From NCBI RefSeq assembly GCF_024124665.1, contig NZ_JAMXSB010000002.1:1-64000 (forward strand): a stretch of DNA of 64,000 nucleotides. The letters run 5' to 3'. The DNA is from Pleionea sp. CnH1-48. Its GTDB lineage: Bacteria > Pseudomonadota > Gammaproteobacteria > Enterobacterales > Kangiellaceae. The translations under genes were made by a program, and so were the position numbers. The notes beneath the pieces are model-generated. The model was given only the letters and a program-made list of their open reading frames with translations, did no database searches and was not told where the DNA came from. Of the stretch, positions 39,641 to 50,700 are shown one piece after another. Within the stretch, counting starts at the first letter, position 1. The number at the start of each line of letters is the position of its first letter.

Positions 39641-41953
39641 ATGGCTAAAATACATAACCTTGGATTTCCACGAATTGGTTCCAAACGAGAATTAAAATTT
39701 GCGCTAGAAGCATACTGGAACGGTGATAACAGTAAAACGGCTCTACAGGCAGTAGCGCAATCAGTTAGAGCTGAAAACTGGGGTATGCAGCAACATTGCG
39801 ACTTTGTTCCTGTGGGTGACTTTTCATTTTACGATCAAGTGTTGGATACCAGCTTCTTATTAGGCAATATCCCAGAACGAGTCGCGATATCTGATGATCA
39901 TGAACTTGATCAATATTTTCGCCTTGCTCGAGGACGGTCAGCGAATGATACAGATGCTCAGTGTGTATTCGCAGGAGAGATGACTAAATGGTTCGATACT
40001 AACTACCATTATATTGTTCCAGAGTTAAACGCCGACTCAACTTTTCATTTAAACCCAGAGCAGTTGATAGCACAAATCAAAGAAGCAAGAGCACAAGGCG
40101 TTAATGCGAAACCGGTTGTTATTGGTCCAGTAACTTACCTTTGGTTAGCCAAAACCAAAGACAATAGTGACAAACTGACCCTCCTCGACAGATTGCTCCC
40201 CATCTATGCAGAGTTACTGCGACTTCTTGATGATAATCATGTGGAATGGGTTCAAGTGGAAGAACCGATATTGGTAACTGAACTCGATGATGATTGGCAG
40301 TTAGCGATTGTAAAAGCCTACCAAGCTCTCCAAAACGCCAGAGTTAATATTTTGCTAACCACTTATTTTGGTCAGTTAGAAGAAAATCTCCCTCTTGCAG
40401 GTCAATTACCCGTTGCAGGATTGCATATTGAAGCTCTGCAACAGGGCGAAGATGCAAATCGATTGCTCGATAACCTATTGAACTTTTTATCCGATGATCA
40501 AGTGCTCTCACTAGGGATTATTGATGGGCGAAATATCTGGAAGACCGATCTGATTGCGTGTCTGGAAAAATTAAAGCCCTATGCAGAAAGCTTGCAAGAT
40601 CGATTATGGTTAGCGCCATCCTGCTCCCTGCTACATGTGCCAGTTGATCTAGATAACGAAACACAAATAGATACAGAAGTAAAAGCCTGGCTGGCTTTTG
40701 CAAAACAGAAGCTAGAAGAGTTACAGATTTTGAGCCGTGCACTTAACGATGGACCAGGATCTGTTCAAGCGGAACTGACAGAAAACTTAAAAGCGGTTAG
40801 CAATCGCCGTCAATCAAAACGAGTGCATAATCCTCAAGTGATAAAGGCAACTAAAGATATTTCTGCCGATATGACAAAACGGAGCAACAACTATCAAAAT
40901 CGAGCGATTTATCAGAAAAAGCACCTAAATTTGCCATCGTTTCCTACAACTACCATTGGCTCCTTCCCTCAAACCACAGATATTCGCCAAGCTCGAAGAC
41001 AATTTAAACTGGGAGAACTGGACAATGGCCGTTATGAAGAAAAAATGAAAGAACAAATCAGGGTATCCATTGAACAACAGGAATCTCTCGGCCTGGATGT
41101 GCTGGTTCATGGTGAAGCAGAGCGAAACGACATGGTTGAATACTTTGGCGAGCAGTTAAAAGGCTATACTTTCAGCCAATTTGGTTGGGTTCAATCTTAT
41201 GGTTCCCGATGCGTAAAGCCACCGATTATATTTGGTGACATCAGCCGCTCTCAAGCCATGACGGTAAAGTGGATTGATTTTGCTCAATCACTCACAGAAA
41301 AACCCGTAAAAGGCATGTTGACAGGTCCGGTCACTCTTTTGAACTGGTCTTTTGTACGTGATGATATCTCCCGAAAAGAGTGCTGCTTGCAGCTAGCGTT
41401 GGCAATTCGAGAGGAAGTACTCGATTTGGAAGTCGCTGGAGTCAAGATCATTCAGATTGATGAACCTGCATTGCGAGAAGGTTTACCCTTACGTCGTTCA
41501 CAGTGGACTGAGTATTTAAACTGGGCTGTAGAAAGTTTTCGCCTTTCCGCAAGCGGTGTAAAAGACGAAACCCAAATTCATACGCACATGTGCTACTCGG
41601 AGTTTAACGATATCATTGATTCGATAGCGCAAATGGATGCGGATGTCATTACCATTGAAACGTCTCGTTCAGATATGGAACTGTTAGATGTGTTTGACAA
41701 CTTTAGTTACCCGAATGAAATTGAACCTGGAGTTTACGATATCCATTCGCCAAATATACCCAGCGAAAAGCAAATAACGGCCTTGATGGACAAAGCAGCA
41801 CAACGAATCCCTTTTGATAGACTCTGGATAAACCCAGACTGTGGTCTAAAAACTCGTCAATGGAAAGAGGTGCTCCCGGCTCTTAAAAATATGGTTAGCG
41901 CGGCGCAGAGTTTAAGGGAGTATCATTCAGCAACAGAACAAACTCCTGCTTAA
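39641..41953 (+). CDS. metE: Cobalamin-independent methionine synthase
   Basis: 770 aa, starting at ATG 39641 ([19 protein letters not shown]) rather than the in-frame TTG at 39629. It transfers a methyl group from 5-methyltetrahydropteroyl-triglutamate to homocysteine to make methionine. The N-terminal half has the folate-side motif FPRIG; the C-terminal half has [27 protein letters not shown] and the zinc ligands His649 and Cys651 ([10 protein letters not shown]) and Cys734 (NPDCGLKTR). Length and spacing match the E. coli enzyme with an offset of about eight. It is followed by a 13-bp terminator. Expression through MetR is expected. Confidence 0.97.
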   Translation: MAKIHNLGFPRIGSKRELKFALEAYWNGDNSKTALQAVAQSVRAENWGMQQHCDFVPVGDFSFYDQVLDTSFLLGNIPERVAISDDHELDQYFRLARGRSANDTDAQCVFAGEMTKWFDTNYHYIVPELNADSTFHLNPEQLIAQIKEARAQGVNAKPVVIGPVTYLWLAKTKDNSDKLTLLDRLLPIYAELLRLLDDNHVEWVQVEEPILVTELDDDWQLAIVKAYQALQNARVNILLTTYFGQLEENLPLAGQLPVAGLHIEALQQGEDANRLLDNLLNFLSDDQVLSLGIIDGRNIWKTDLIACLEKLKPYAESLQDRLWLAPSCSLLHVPVDLDNETQIDTEVKAWLAFAKQKLEELQILSRALNDGPGSVQAELTENLKAVSNRRQSKRVHNPQVIKATKDISADMTKRSNNYQNRAIYQKKHLNLPSFPTTTIGSFPQTTDIRQARRQFKLGELDNGRYEEKMKEQIRVSIEQQESLGLDVLVHGEAERNDMVEYFGEQLKGYTFSQFGWVQSYGSRCVKPPIIFGDISRSQAMTVKWIDFAQSLTEKPVKGMLTGPVTLLNWSFVRDDISRKECCLQLALAIREEVLDLEVAGVKIIQIDEPALREGLPLRRSQWTEYLNWAVESFRLSASGVKDETQIHTHMCYSEFNDIIDSIAQMDADVITIETSRSDMELLDVFDNFSYPNEIEPGVYDIHSPNIPSEKQITALMDKAAQRIPFDRLWINPDCGLKTRQWKEVLPALKNMVSAAQSLREYHSATEQTPA

Positions 41954-42026
41954 TACACCTTTAACATGAAACGATCTTGTCCTGAATTTCAGACAAAGAG
42001 AATAATTTCTGCGGACAAAAAACAGC

Positions 42027-42055
42027 AAAAGTGGCTGATCAAATCAGCCACTTTT
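42027..42055. terminator. Bidirectional terminator between metE and the FG-GAP gene
   Basis: AAAAGTGGCTGAT (42027-42039) and ATCAGCCACTTTT (42043-42055) form a perfect 13-bp stem with a three-base loop; its A/T ends supply U-runs on both strands. Confidence 0.9.
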
Positions 42056-42080
42056 ACATATCAAGTTTCCAGATACTGAG

Positions 42081-43124
42081 TTACCAAGGACGGCGAAGAC
42101 TGGTTCTTCTCCAATAGCCATTGTGTTCAAGAGTCAGTTGATGTTTACTGGTTACGTGTGCAACATTTCGGTAACCATAAGCAGGCACTTGAGAATCAAT
42201 GAGCTGATGGCTTCTTAAGTCTACAATCATCCAGTTTCCGACATGATTGTTGTCAAAAAAGTCCTTGGGATAGACTAATTCAGGGATGTTATCGTAGTTA
42301 GTGTCCATAATATGAGAATAAGCATATCCTACACTTGAACGTCCAGTATTAATGGGCTGATTGAAACCAGATCCATAAGACTGAATTTTCTTCCAGGTAC
42401 CGTTGACTGCGACCAACATATCTTCTAAACCATCGCCATTCATATCTGCAACATGCACTTTGTTGTTCCACCCCGCATTGCTTACTCGACTGTTTACTGC
42501 ACTATTAAAACCGCGACCATTACTAAAGAAAATATTCCAAGTGTAATTATAAGCAACCACCAGGTCATCCATACCATCACCATTGACGTCGAGTACCTGA
42601 GGGTTATTATTCCATCCAGTATTCGCTCGATTGGTATTAATGTGAGTATTAAACCCACGACCATTGGATATTAATACTTTCCACTTCCCGTCAGCAGCTA
42701 CTAAGAGATCGTCTTTTCCATCACCATTAATATCCATTACTTGAGGGTTAGTATTCCAACCTTTATTCGATATCCGAGTGTTTATAGGTTTGTTAAACCC
42801 TCCGTACCCATCGGCAAACATAATATTCCATGTGTAATTGTATGCGAGAACAACATCACTATGGCCATCGCCATTTACGTCCATAACTTGAGGATTGTTA
42901 TTCCAGCCGATATTAGAAAAACTGGTGGTTCTTAATGAGCCATCGCTACCTAACTTTTTCCACTTGGAGTTAACAGGTATCAGTATATGGCCACCCTCTA
43001 AAAGATGAGTCCCATTCCACCAACCATCAGATGTCTCACCAGCAAGTTTTTCTGCACTGGTCACTGGGCCAGATATCGCAAACATCGCGAGTATTGATGC
43101 AACAATAGAGCTTTTATTTTTCAT
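42081..43124 (-). CDS. Secreted FG-GAP/VCBS repeat protein
   Basis: 347 aa with a signal peptide (MKNKSSIVASILAMFAISGPVTSA-EK). It has at least four repeats of about 48 aa built as GWNNNPQVMDVNGDGxxDxxVAxNxTWxxxxSNGxGFN, each with a DxNGDGxxD calcium loop (a fifth unit has the degenerate DTNYDNIPE). This is the FG-GAP/VCBS beta-propeller motif found in integrin-like and lectin-like proteins. No enzyme domain. A calcium-dependent binding role outside the cell is likely. It is alone, converging on metE. Confidence 0.8.
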   Translation of the reverse strand: MKNKSSIVASILAMFAISGPVTSAEKLAGETSDGWWNGTHLLEGGHILIPVNSKWKKLGSDGSLRTTSFSNIGWNNNPQVMDVNGDGHSDVVLAYNYTWNIMFADGYGGFNKPINTRISNKGWNTNPQVMDINGDGKDDLLVAADGKWKVLISNGRGFNTHINTNRANTGWNNNPQVLDVNGDGMDDLVVAYNYTWNIFFSNGRGFNSAVNSRVSNAGWNNKVHVADMNGDGLEDMLVAVNGTWKKIQSYGSGFNQPINTGRSSVGYAYSHIMDTNYDNIPELVYPKDFFDNNHVGNWMIVDLRSHQLIDSQVPAYGYRNVAHVTSKHQLTLEHNGYWRRTSLRRPW

Positions 43125-43610
43125 GATTTTTCCTTTTCTTTTTCATCAATAAAGTTGAGCTGCCACTATAGCCCTAGATTTTCTTGGGTCGTTAACCAAT
43201 TCCCGCCAACAATGATTTCACTTATGAGAAATTCAAATAAAGTCCATATTAATCAATATCTTAAAACTATCCACCGAAAACTCATCCTTAGAACGGTGTC
43301 TGAATTAAGCAAAGAGTTGGCTGATTTTTAATAGCCATTAGTTAACTCTTGGACTAATAAAGAATTCTTAGTCCTCATCAGTTCCCTGTTTTATCTTTTG
43401 CTTAGTTCAGCATTCAACATGAAACACTTTATTCCGTCTTTAAAACTAGTTGATATGGCTTGTTCCAAACACTATCTGAGAAGATGATTTGTCACTTATC
43501 AGCTTTAGGTACATGAATTCTTAACGAAGTTGTTGGTATCATAATGCATAGTTAATAAACAAAGAGCCATGCACTCAGACAAAAGGTTTTAACAATAGGT
43601 TTCTAAATAT
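43125..43610. other. Intergenic region between divergent genes
   Basis: About 485 bases between the FG-GAP gene and the AraC-type gene. GGACTAA (43351-43357) and TTAGTCC (43368-43374) form a 7-bp inverted repeat around an AGAATTCT palindrome, a possible regulator site. No gene or RNA recognised. AT-rich. Confidence 0.4.
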
Positions 43611-44783
43611 ATGAATTGGTCAGCTAGCTTTGTGTTATTTGGCGCTCTACAAGGCGTCTTGATTGCCATACTGTTTTTCACGAATCGCAAAAGCTTAAGT
43701 GTCTCTAGTACATGGCTATCAATCATCTGTTTATCGATCAGTTTGACCTTGGTTGATGCATATTTTTATCTCTCAGAATTGTATCGAAGCTTTCCCTATT
43801 TAATAGGTGCTGCCTTCCCATTAAGTTTAGTGTTTTGCCCTATGCTTTATGGTTATATCCGTTATATGTTGGATTCAAAGTGGCAACGCCGGTTTTTATG
43901 GCATTTTTTCCCAGCATTGATATCAATTTTCCTATTGCTCCCCTTCTTTATGCTGCCCGTAGAAGAAAAAGTGTTTTTTGCTTTCGTTGGAATTAAAGAA
44001 GAGCTTATCAGCAACTGGACTCTAATCTCTGGTGTCATATTTGTGTTTTTAGTATCGACGATACAGGGTCCTTTATATTTTGCTTTTGCACTTCGGGCAT
44101 TGAAGCTCCATCGCAAGAGTTTGAAGTCCTTTTATTCTTCTGAACAAAAAGTGTCTCTGCGCTGGTTATATTTGATTCTTTTCGCAATGATGGCAATCTG
44201 GTTACTCAGCTTAGCTCAGATTTTGATCGGTGGCCTTCTGGATATTACGGATGAATTATTCATCAGCGTTCATTTGTTACTCATACTAATGCTTTATGTA
44301 CTTAGTTACTTTGCCTTCCAAAAGCGAACAGTTTTCAATCAGATCACGGCTTACCGAGCGTCGCGTCCGATGGAGCCAATGAAAATGAATACTTCTGAGC
44401 TCCAACAAACTGAAGTCAAATATCAGAATTCCGCCATCGATAAATCACTATCCTTGCAGCTCCTTGAAACGGCTCAAGACTTTATGGGAACACACAAGCC
44501 TTTTCTTGATAGTGAATTATCTCTTACCAAATTGGCCGAACGAATGGAGATTTCATCTCATCACCTATCGCAAGCCATTAACCAGAACCTCGCTCAAAAC
44601 TTTTTTGACTTCGTTAATCAATACCGTATTCAGGAAGCTCAAAAACAATTAGTCACTCATTGCGACAAAAAGATTGTCGATATCGCGGTCGACTGCGGCT
44701 TTAACTCTAAGTCTGCGTTTTATACTGCATTCAAGAAATTTACTGATAAAACACCTGGAGACTATCGAAGGCTAAATCAGTAG
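43611..44783 (+). CDS. Membrane-anchored AraC-family regulator
   Basis: 390 aa. The first 235 residues contain about seven hydrophobic helices (FVLFGALQGVLIAILFF, LSIICLSISLTLVDAYFYL, FFPALISIFLLLPFFML, LLLILMLYVLSYFAF). The C-terminal 100 residues are an AraC DNA-binding domain with two helix-turn-helix motifs (SLTKLAERMEISSHHLSQAINQN; IVDIAVDCGFNSKSAFYTAFKKF, then TPGDYR). Proteins with this layout are thought to sense a signal in the membrane. Target unknown; the serine-hydrolase gene downstream on the same strand is a candidate. Confidence 0.88.
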   Translation: MNWSASFVLFGALQGVLIAILFFTNRKSLSVSSTWLSIICLSISLTLVDAYFYLSELYRSFPYLIGAAFPLSLVFCPMLYGYIRYMLDSKWQRRFLWHFFPALISIFLLLPFFMLPVEEKVFFAFVGIKEELISNWTLISGVIFVFLVSTIQGPLYFAFALRALKLHRKSLKSFYSSEQKVSLRWLYLILFAMMAIWLLSLAQILIGGLLDITDELFISVHLLLILMLYVLSYFAFQKRTVFNQITAYRASRPMEPMKMNTSELQQTEVKYQNSAIDKSLSLQLLETAQDFMGTHKPFLDSELSLTKLAERMEISSHHLSQAINQNLAQNFFDFVNQYRIQEAQKQLVTHCDKKIVDIAVDCGFNSKSAFYTAFKKFTDKTPGDYRRLNQ

Positions 44784-44894
44784 TTTGAGTATACAAATCT
44801 CTCTAATGAGAGTTCTGTCTTATCGGTCCGAACTCATAACATCTTGATTTTTGTTAGATTTCTGTGGAATTCAATCGTTAAAAGAGGTTCACAG

Positions 44895-46196
44895 ATGTTT
44901 AAGTTAACTAGAGTCAGGGTTTTGTTTATCGGTCTTTTTTTGTGTTTGGCGAGTGCATGTAAAGACTCAGACAAAGTAGAACAGTTGTCACTTTTCTTAA
45001 ATGGCAGAGCCGATGACGGCTTCAAAACCATCTTGAGTGATAGTTTGCGACGAGACAACATCCAAAACTCAGCTTTATTAGTTGATGTCCCCAGGCATGG
45101 TTATCTATGGCAAGATGCCCAAGGAATAGCCGATGTTAAATCAACTCGGAACATGCAAGCTGATGACAACTTCCGAATCGCCAGCGCAGCTAAGATGTTT
45201 ACGGCAATAAGAGTTTTGCAGCTGGTTGAAGATGGTTTATTACAACTGGATCAACCATTGTCTGAGTTGTTAAGACAGAACGATATGCCAGAAGGTTACA
45301 CCCTCAATCAGCTAAATCAGTTTGCCAATGAACTATATGGCGAGCAGATTACTGTTCGGCAACTGCTTAACCATACCAGCGGGTTAAAAGATTATATATT
45401 TGATACTGCAACTGATAGCGAGGATGAGGTGTCTCTTGCTTTGGCGGGTGTGTTAGATGCGCTGGGAGTTCAAGAAACGGGAGCGGCTACCAGACAATGG
45501 AATGCAAAGAAGATACTGCAATACTATTTTTCTAACGGTCTGGCGCAAAATGCAATAGCAAAACCAGGTGACACTTTTCATTATTCAGATACCAACTATG
45601 TGTTACTTGGTATTCTTATTGAAAAATTAACCAATATGTCACTGGCTGACAATTATAGAGTGCATATTTATCAACCTGCGGGAATGACCAAAGCTTATCT
45701 TGAATGGCATGAGTCACACCACTCTGAAGCGCCCGTCGATCATTTTATGGACTTAACTGAACTGGGCTTAGGTAATTTTAATCTGGTTGCTTCGGGAATA
45801 AATACGTCAGCCGACTGGTCAGGAGGTGGCGTGGTAACTAATACTCTTGAGATGAAGTTGTTTTTAAAAGCACTTTTTAGAGACAAACGCCTGTTGACCC
45901 AGGAATCCTTAGACTTGATGTTAAGTAACACAGTGCCACTACCTGTCTCATCAAGTTCTAACAATCTCGTTAAGCTTGAGTACGGGTTAGGAGTCATGAA
46001 GAAAGCGTATCGTCTTCCCAGTGGAGTTAAAGTAGAACTCTGGGGACATGAAGGTATTTATGGGGTGTTACCTTTTTACAATCCCAAAACTCAATCGACC
46101 ATTATTATGACGCTAAATCAAACCCAACTCGATGAAGACTGGATGTATCGTGTGCTCAAAGTACTCGATCAGTCGTGGCTGTTTCGGGTTCCATAG
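44895..46196 (+). CDS. Beta-lactamase-fold serine hydrolase lipoprotein (class C / S12)
   Basis: 433 aa from ATG 44895, chosen because AGAGG lies seven bases before it and it opens a lipoprotein signal (MFKLTRVRVLFIGLFLCLASAC). Penicillin-binding-protein motifs: Ser97-x-x-Lys100 (RIASAAKMF) and the Tyr230 motif HYSDTNYVLLG; the KTG-like box is probably GHEG near the end. Members are esterases, D-aminopeptidases or resistance proteins; the reaction is not known here. Located 111 bases after the AraC-type gene. Confidence 0.85.
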   Translation: MFKLTRVRVLFIGLFLCLASACKDSDKVEQLSLFLNGRADDGFKTILSDSLRRDNIQNSALLVDVPRHGYLWQDAQGIADVKSTRNMQADDNFRIASAAKMFTAIRVLQLVEDGLLQLDQPLSELLRQNDMPEGYTLNQLNQFANELYGEQITVRQLLNHTSGLKDYIFDTATDSEDEVSLALAGVLDALGVQETGAATRQWNAKKILQYYFSNGLAQNAIAKPGDTFHYSDTNYVLLGILIEKLTNMSLADNYRVHIYQPAGMTKAYLEWHESHHSEAPVDHFMDLTELGLGNFNLVASGINTSADWSGGGVVTNTLEMKLFLKALFRDKRLLTQESLDLMLSNTVPLPVSSSSNNLVKLEYGLGVMKKAYRLPSGVKVELWGHEGIYGVLPFYNPKTQSTIIMTLNQTQLDEDWMYRVLKVLDQSWLFRVP

Positions 46197-46211
46197 ATAT
46201 AGACAAGGCTT

Positions 46212-46262
46212 TAAAAAACGGCTGGGCCTAAGTGAGGCGACTTATCTTTTCCAGGCCCAGCC
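46212..46262 (-). terminator. Terminator overlapping the end of the next minus-strand gene
   Basis: On the minus strand GGCTGGGCCT (46262-46253) pairs perfectly with AGGCCCAGCC (46229-46220), followed by G and a six-U run (46213-46218 region). The 5' arm of the stem is inside the last codons of the lipoprotein gene at 46242-46934. The stem may also stop the plus-strand hydrolase transcript. Confidence 0.75.
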
Positions 46263-46934
46263 ACCCACATTTGGCCATTGGTCTCTGACACTTTGCAGAC
46301 AGGTCTTTGACTGGTTGAATGTATCTGTAGATATTCTTATGGTGCCGTAGTGGTTACGCTCTTTATCAAAAGTTGCTGCGATCAAACGATTACCGTAAAT
46401 GTTCTTAATCACTATTGGTAAGAAGCCTTCAACACTGATAGTCAGCTCTAATGGTTCATCGGACGCCTTATAGGCAGCAAAGCAGTGCCCATTAGTTAAA
46501 ATAGTTCCATCTGACGTTCCAGACCAGCTAATCTTATATTTTGTAATAGGAGAATGACTCGGCGCTCCTAACTGTAAGGTCCCCACTACACCTAAACTAG
46601 GATGTTTTGGTGGTATGATTTTACATCCAGCTTTGCCTTCAACACTACACCTTCGTGTAGTTTTTACCATACCAGTCTTTGATATAATAACCTCTTCTTC
46701 TGGAAGCCTTACTGCATATCTCCCTCGACCAAATAAAAAGCTAAGGTCATCAGACCATTGTCTGATTTGAGGCGAAAAGTCAGGGTAATCTTGTTTAAGT
46801 TCGTCAACGTCCTTATAAATACCAGGATAACGAGCCTCAATAGCTTTTTGCATTAAAAGGTCGTGATCCGGCTCTGATGAACAAGAGGTAAGCAATGTAA
46901 TGGAAGTACAAAGAATTATCAGGTTAGAGTTCAC
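46242..46934 (-). CDS. Hypothetical lipoprotein
   Basis: 230 aa starting with GTG (AAGGA eight bases upstream). Signal and lipobox: MNSNLIILCTSITLLTSCSS. Mature domain: helical first third (LLMQKAIEARYPGIYKDVDELKQDYPD), then strands (VRLPEEEVIISKTGMVK) and five cysteines including RRCSVEGKAGCKI and NGHCFAA. A pilin-like prepilin fold is not indicated. Function unknown. Confidence 0.65.
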   Translation of the reverse strand: MNSNLIILCTSITLLTSCSSEPDHDLLMQKAIEARYPGIYKDVDELKQDYPDFSPQIRQWSDDLSFLFGRGRYAVRLPEEEVIISKTGMVKTTRRCSVEGKAGCKIIPPKHPSLGVVGTLQLGAPSHSPITKYKISWSGTSDGTILTNGHCFAAYKASDEPLELTISVEGFLPIVIKNIYGNRLIAATFDKERNHYGTIRISTDTFNQSKTCLQSVRDQWPNVGGWAWKR

Positions 46935-47139
46935 TTTAAACGTCCTTCTTGGTCTAACACTTATGATATAAAGTAAATCACGCTCACAACTATGTGACTA
47001 CTACAGCTGCGTTGTTTCCTTCGCTAAATTTAAAAGCTTAGAATAATAAACAAAAGGGGTTCGTGTAATACTCCACGAAATCATTGATATTATCAATGTT
47101 TCGCAGAGCATTTACGTTTAGTGAAGCTAACTCAAACAA

Positions 47140-47325
47140 CTACTCCTTGCTGTTAGCTCTATCTTCTTCAAGAATGGCATTGAGCTTCTCCGCGGGAGGA
47201 TCCGCCTCTACTCCTAAGTACATTAGATCTTCTACGCCAATAGATTTAACAATAACTTATCGCGCCTCAAGTAATTCCCATTACGTAAAAAATTAGCTTC
47301 GGGCAAATAAAGTTCTAGCGCTTAA
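47140..47325 (-). pseudogene. Frameshifted gene relic downstream of the RHS locus
   Basis: Two overlapping minus-strand frames read as one protein-like sequence. From about 47325: ALELYLPEANFLRNGNYLRR then DKLLLN, ending in a stop near 47236; the other frame takes over near 47250 with VKSIGVEDLMYLGVEADPPA and continues EKLNAILEEDRANSKE to a TAG at 47140. A one- or two-base shift would join them. No start is visible, so it is a C-terminal fragment. I do not recognise the family. Its place just after the RHS unit and its terminator suggests an old toxin or immunity cassette, but this is inference. Confidence 0.45.
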
Positions 47326-47342
47326 TTTACCTCAGAATAGAA

Positions 47343-47376
47343 GCAACTACCTGTACTTTTAAGTGTAGGTAGTTGC
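47343..47376 (-). terminator. Hairpin closing the RHS operon
   Basis: GCAACTACCT (47343-47352) and AGGTAGTTGC (47367-47376) form a perfect 10-bp stem, with ACTT/AAGT pairing in the loop. It lies 50 bases after the stop of the 109-aa gene. The U-run on the minus side is weak (TTCTATTCT). Confidence 0.6.
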
Positions 47377-47425
47377 AATCGTTAAGTAAAAATATGACTG
47401 TATTGAAAGCGGCTAAAACTCTAAA

Positions 47426-47755
47426 TTAAGGCATAGGCACATGTTTGACCCATTTATCTGCATAGTATCCAGATATAGCTCCAAAAACTAAAAACAATAC
47501 CAACTTTAGGCTTATTCCAACAAAGAAACTTGCCGCAAGAACAGACAAAACTGCGCCCCATATCGCATCTCGCTTAGCACTCTTATGCCAGACTTTTTTA
47601 TTTATCAGCGGCAAGCTATAAATAGTAAAAAAGGCGGATAAAGATAACGCAATTATTACAACGCCTCTCGTTAGACCATGAGAGAATATCATGGTCATAA
47701 CAAACAGTGATGAGAATATTGCGAGCGCCACTATCTCGTATTTATATTTTTTCAT
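47426..47755 (-). CDS. Four-helix membrane protein, candidate immunity protein
   Basis: 109 aa with about four hydrophobic segments (IVALAIFSSLFVMTMIFS, VVIIALSLSAFFTIYSLPL, AIWGAVLSVLAASFFVGISL, LVLFLVFGAISGYYA) and basic loops. No known family. It starts 15 bases after the stop of the giant RHS gene on the same strand. Small proteins in this position commonly neutralise the toxin tip of RHS proteins; the multi-spanning topology would suit protection against a membrane- or periplasm-acting tip. It could instead be an unrelated membrane protein. Confidence 0.55.
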   Translation of the reverse strand: MKKYKYEIVALAIFSSLFVMTMIFSHGLTRGVVIIALSLSAFFTIYSLPLINKKVWHKSAKRDAIWGAVLSVLAASFFVGISLKLVLFLVFGAISGYYADKWVKHVPMP

Positions 47756-47770
47756 ACCTACAGCTTAACA

Positions 47771-50700
47771 CTATTCGCAAGGATAATAATCAAAAAGTTC
47801 TTTAAATAACTTCTTCATAAACTGCCATAATCCGGCTGTTTTTAGTTCAGCTATAGCCTGATCTCTTACTTTCTTATTTTTACTTTTCAACTTTCGAATG
47901 TACTTCTGCTTTGTAGCTTCGGACATTCTTTTGTTGATTTGATCATGGCGCTTCTTAAGATTTCTCAAGTTTTTTCCAGTCACTAACATCGAGGGAGCAA
48001 CCGCACCAATGACGCCGCTAACAATAACATCACCAAAATCAACTTTTGTAATATCACCACCATTCATCAGCATCTGGATACCAAAATCTAGAGCAGCCCC
48101 TATTACAAAACCTAAAGGTCCAGCCTCACCAGTCGGATCAATTAGATTAACAGGGTCCGAGAATATATATTTATATAGATTAACATCCTGGCCTTCAAAA
48201 AGAATGGGGTCTTTAGCCATCCAACGACCGATAAATGGATCATAGTCTCTGGCGCCAAAACGTACTAGTTTTGTGTGGTGGTCATAGATACCACCAGCAA
48301 AACCAAACGGTTGGAATCCAGGATTTGAATCAGCAATCAGATTCCCAAATTCATCATAATCCAATCGCTGGACGACTACTCCAGTTTGTGAATTTACCAC
48401 TAACCTTGGGCTCCCTAAATGGTCAGATATCACTCTATAGGTGGCACCATTCTTAATGATGAATTCTGGTACATTGACTTTTTCTCCGTAAACATAACGA
48501 GATACGACTTTATTATCAGCATCAAGTTCTGCTATCGGGTTTAGTTCATTTGCATAGATAAACTTTTGTACTGTGACTCCATTTATCTTCTTGCCGATCC
48601 TGCGATTGGCACCATCTACTATATACTCATATAAATCAGTATTAGAACCATCCGATATTTCAACACTTAGCAAGTTTCCTAATACATCATATCGATAGTT
48701 AGTAACTTCGTCTGATGAAGTATTCGTTTTTTGTAATACTTCTCCATTCTTAGTGTAACTATAAGTATAGTCAGCATAACTTTTAACTCTGTCTTGCTCG
48801 TCGTATTGCCCAGAGTAGGTAGAGCTTCCCGTGACTCGGCTTAATCGATTACCATTATTGTCATAGGAGTAACTAGTTAACTGATTATCCTTATTGACAG
48901 CTTTTAATCGGCCTACATCGTCATAGCTGTACTCACTTTCTGAAGTAACTCCAAAAATCGTTTCAGTCTTATTAGAGATTCGACCGAGCTTATCAAATGA
49001 GTAATATACTTTGTATAGTTCTTCATCATTATACTTAGCTGAAAAGTCAGAAACTTCGCCATAATTAGTATAGTTTTGGGATGTATGAATATTACCCAGA
49101 GAAGAGCCTTTTTGTAGACCTAGCCTTTGTACTTCTCGAGTAAATGATAACTCTCCCACACCAGTTAATAAGTTATCTTTGTCATAACTGAGACTAACGC
49201 AATGGGTAGAGTTAACGCACTGTTCACTGATTAGGAAGTTATTGTTGTAAATAAGAGACACATCTCCAACAACATCACCCGACCAAGTTTCCTGTGTTAA
49301 TAAATCGCCATCATAACCAATAATTAGCTCATTTCCTTCAGGAGTTGCTATGTTAGTAAGATTACCATGTGAGTTGTATTTATATTCAAAAATACCTCGA
49401 GGGATTTCCATCGAGCCAAGTAGCTCTGTATTGGCTTTATATCTATAAAGCAGTTGAGAACCGTCTGGACGTAAAATCCTCGTAAGTTTGCGATCTTTAT
49501 CATACTCATAAGTAGTTTCTGGAATAGTGACCCCGTCTACGATAGGTGGAGTATACTGAGTTTCTCTTCCAACACTGTTATAGTTAAATCGATGCACAGG
49601 TTGTCCAGGAGGTTGAATAGACGCTAAGTTCCCATTCGCGTCGTAGTCCTGACTTATTTCGGAACCATCATGGAAAGTTGTTTTAACCAGTCGCCCCAGC
49701 TCATCGTAATCAAAAGAAGTTTCCTGATTCATTGCGTTGATGATAGAAGTTACACTGCCCTTACTTTTATTATCATCATACAAGAAAGTGGTGGTACGAT
49801 CGCCAGTCGTGCTTGCAACTAAACGTCCTCTACTATCATATCCATACTCGGTAGCATGAAACCCTGAAACTTGTTCGCTTTCTAAAAGTCTGTTGATAGG
49901 GTTAAATTGTTCTACTACCACTCGACCTTCGGCGGACTTCGATGTTCTCTCTCCAGTTGTAAAATCATCAGAAATCTCGAACAAGTTACCATTTGTATTG
50001 ACTTCAACAGATAACTTCTTGGATACCTGCCCATTCAGCCCATAGCTTTTACTTATTTGAGTGACACTCTCTAAACCGCTTGGCAATTTTGTTGAAACAG
50101 TTTTTGGGATTTCGAGTTTTGTTTTTGGATCGATAGCCATATCGATAATCGTGGTGACCCCTTGATCAACATACGTTTCTCTCAACTTCTCCTTATTCCG
50201 AACAATACTGACTTCTGTTTTATCTTTGTAAGTTGTCAATACTTGAGTATCTCCTTCAGAAAGCTGACTTTCTTTAGAGAAGTAACGGCTTGATTCAGCA
50301 GTAGAGTAGCCATACTCCACGATTTTAGAGAAATCATCTTTAATGTTGTAGAAGCTCCATATACCACCTTCAGGGTCTTCACTCTGCTTAATTCGGCCAT
50401 GGACATCAAACTCACGAGTAAATAAGTGATTTGCCTTATCCAGCTCTTGCGTCATTAAGTGGTTGTCGTAGGTAAAGATATACGCGTTTCCATCGGCATA
50501 TTTAGCCGAGCCCAAGTCGTTGTTAACATCAACAACCAATGTCGTGATATATCCGTCAGGCGATTCTATAGAAGTCGCCTTACCTTCTGCATCACGATGA
50601 ATAGTGACCTTATTGTTAAAACGGTCGGTCATAAAGATTAAGCGTCCCTGATCGTCATAATTAAATGTCGTTAAGGTAACACCGCTAGCAACATCAATGG

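Noticed and set aside
47084-47296. 70-aa plus-strand open frame
   Set aside because: It is antisense to the minus-strand relic, has no ribosome site and a Ser-rich composition.
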